Shown in pieces: positions 14,684 through 15,148 of a DNA stretch of 15,148 bases. The position numbers were made by a program, and so were the translations under genes. The stretch lies in the NCBI GenBank assembly GCA_002399405.1, contig DHDP01000003.1:1-15148 (forward strand). The letters are read 5' to 3'. Numbering within the stretch: position 1 is the first letter of the stretch; every line of letters begins with the position of its first letter. The stretch comes from Treponema sp. UBA4873. Lineage in GTDB: Bacteria; Spirochaetota; Spirochaetia; Treponematales; Treponemataceae. The notes under the pieces are model-generated. The model was not told the origin of the DNA. It saw only the letters and a program-made list of their open reading frames with translations, and ran no database searches.

Positions 14684-14723
14684 TACAATAAGCAGAAATC
14701 ATACCAAATCTCATCGTTCCGGT

Positions 14724-14776
14724 GAAACATTCTGATAAAAATGTTTCTTGCCTTCTGTACGGACTGCTACTATAGT
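14724..14776 (+). promoter_or_regulatory. Promoter with upstream inverted repeat, candidate TetR operator
   Basis: -35 TTGCCT (14748-14753) and -10 TATAGT (14771-14776) are 17 bp apart. Immediately upstream, GAAACATT (14724-14731) and AATGTTTC (14740-14747) form a perfect 8-bp inverted repeat abutting the -35 box. TetR proteins bind such sites, and the adjacent regulator gene ends about 40 bp before it. It could alternatively be a hairpin, but no U-tract follows. Confidence 0.5.
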
Positions 14777-14820
14777 TGATTCAACGTGACTGAGTTCTAT
14801 GGAATTCAAGAGAGGTTGCC

Positions 14821-15087
14821 GTGTTTGATTTACATAATCGCGTTGCCGTTGTTACCGGAGCGTCTGCCGGTCTCGGAAAACAGTTTGCCCTTGCGCTTGC
14901 CCGTCAGGGGGCAAAGCTGGCTGTCATCGCACGCCGGGCGGAAAAGCTCGAAAGTGTCGCCGGGGAAATAAAAAAAGCGGGATCCGAATGTCTTATTGTC
15001 CCGGCCGATTTGACCGATGTCGATCAGATAAAAAAAGCCGTATCGCTCGTTATCGGGAAATACGGAAAAGTTGATATTTTAGTGTAA
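14821..15087 (+). pseudogene. Truncated short-chain dehydrogenase/reductase
   Basis: 88 codons from a GTG start with AGAGAGG SD. The NAD(P)-binding motif TGASAGLGK, then VIARRAEKLE and VPADLTDVDQIKKAV, fit classical SDR enzymes. The chain ends at KVDILV, exactly before the canonical NNAG motif, with a stop codon; SDRs are about 250 residues, so catalytic Ser/Tyr/Lys are missing. The following bases do not continue the family pattern. I infer truncation by an insertion or deletion near 15084. The promoter at 14748-14776 is probably its own. Confidence 0.72.
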
Positions 15088-15148
15088 GGGAAACCCGCCT
15101 GCTCTGCTGGCGCGTCCGAAAAAGTTAGACAGTAGCGGGAATAGAAAG
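15085..15148 (+). mobile_element. Possible end of an IS3-like element at the window edge
   Basis: The SDR gene stops abruptly, and the following segment contains CCGAAAAAGTTAGACAG (15116-15132), which resembles the terminal repeats of some IS3-family elements (ending in AAAGTTAGACA). The element would continue beyond the window, so neither transposase nor the other end is visible. Tentative. Confidence 0.25.

Noticed and set aside
15125..15132. GTTAGAC as an integron attC R' site
   Set aside because: It matches the GTTRRRY core, but no partner RYYYAAC is found within about 140 bp upstream and there is no cassette array.
1..15148. CRISPR array, tRNA or rRNA
   Set aside because: No regularly spaced repeats and no recognisable tRNA or rRNA sequence were seen.

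Overview
The window looks like an accessory, decaying stretch of a moderate-GC host-associated bacterial chromosome. A Treponema-like spirochaete with many Firmicutes-like genes is my best guess; this rests on overall gene character only, since no rRNA, tRNA or phylogenetic marker is present. Promoters close to the sigma-70 consensus and clear Shine-Dalgarno (SD) sequences are visible.

Layout. (1) 58-1017, minus: a frameshifted SpoIIE/PP2C-type phosphatase pseudogene with a remnant N-terminal region. (2) 1146-5283, minus: a MarR repressor followed by two overlapping ABC exporter half-transporters with the asymmetric ATP sites of a heterodimeric drug exporter; its promoter carries two inverted repeats. 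(3) 5404-6594, plus and divergent: a lipoprotein with two retropepsin-like DTG lobes and a PDZ domain. (4) 6705-7459: a DJ-1/PfpI protein translationally coupled to a truncated nucleoside deoxyribosyltransferase. (5) 7484-8287: a 62-residue membrane protein behind a consensus promoter, then a stand-alone GyrI-like effector-binding domain. (6) 8537-9731, minus: a PIN-domain remnant, a QueD/PTPS-like protein lacking the usual catalytic Cys but carrying a C-terminal zinc ribbon, a potentially structured leader, and the C-terminal stub of a glycosyltransferase. (7) 9986-11645: a CrtI-like FAD oxidoreductase with its own promoter and terminator and a puzzling start. (8) 11708-13968: a truncated helicase N-terminus, an intact three-gene toxin-antitoxin-chaperone (TAC) operon (MqsR-like, MqsA-like, SecB-like), then a degraded P-loop ATPase of the ATPase/DUF4143 type. 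(9) 14129-15148: a TetR-type regulator with an unclear N-terminus, an inverted repeat next to a promoter, and a short-chain dehydrogenase cut off just before its NNAG motif, possibly by a mobile element entering at the window edge.

The most interesting system is the TAC operon at 12095-13579. It has a promoter whose -10 box lies inside a 24-bp inverted repeat, a toxin-antitoxin overlap of 8 nt, an antitoxin with a long C-terminal extension of the kind that makes antitoxins chaperone-dependent, and an apparently intact SecB-like chaperone. It sits between wrecked genes, which suggests an exchange hot spot where the TAC is the selected cargo. TAC modules are a known class, so the novelty lies in the MqsR/MqsA/SecB combination in this context and the details of its antitoxin tail.
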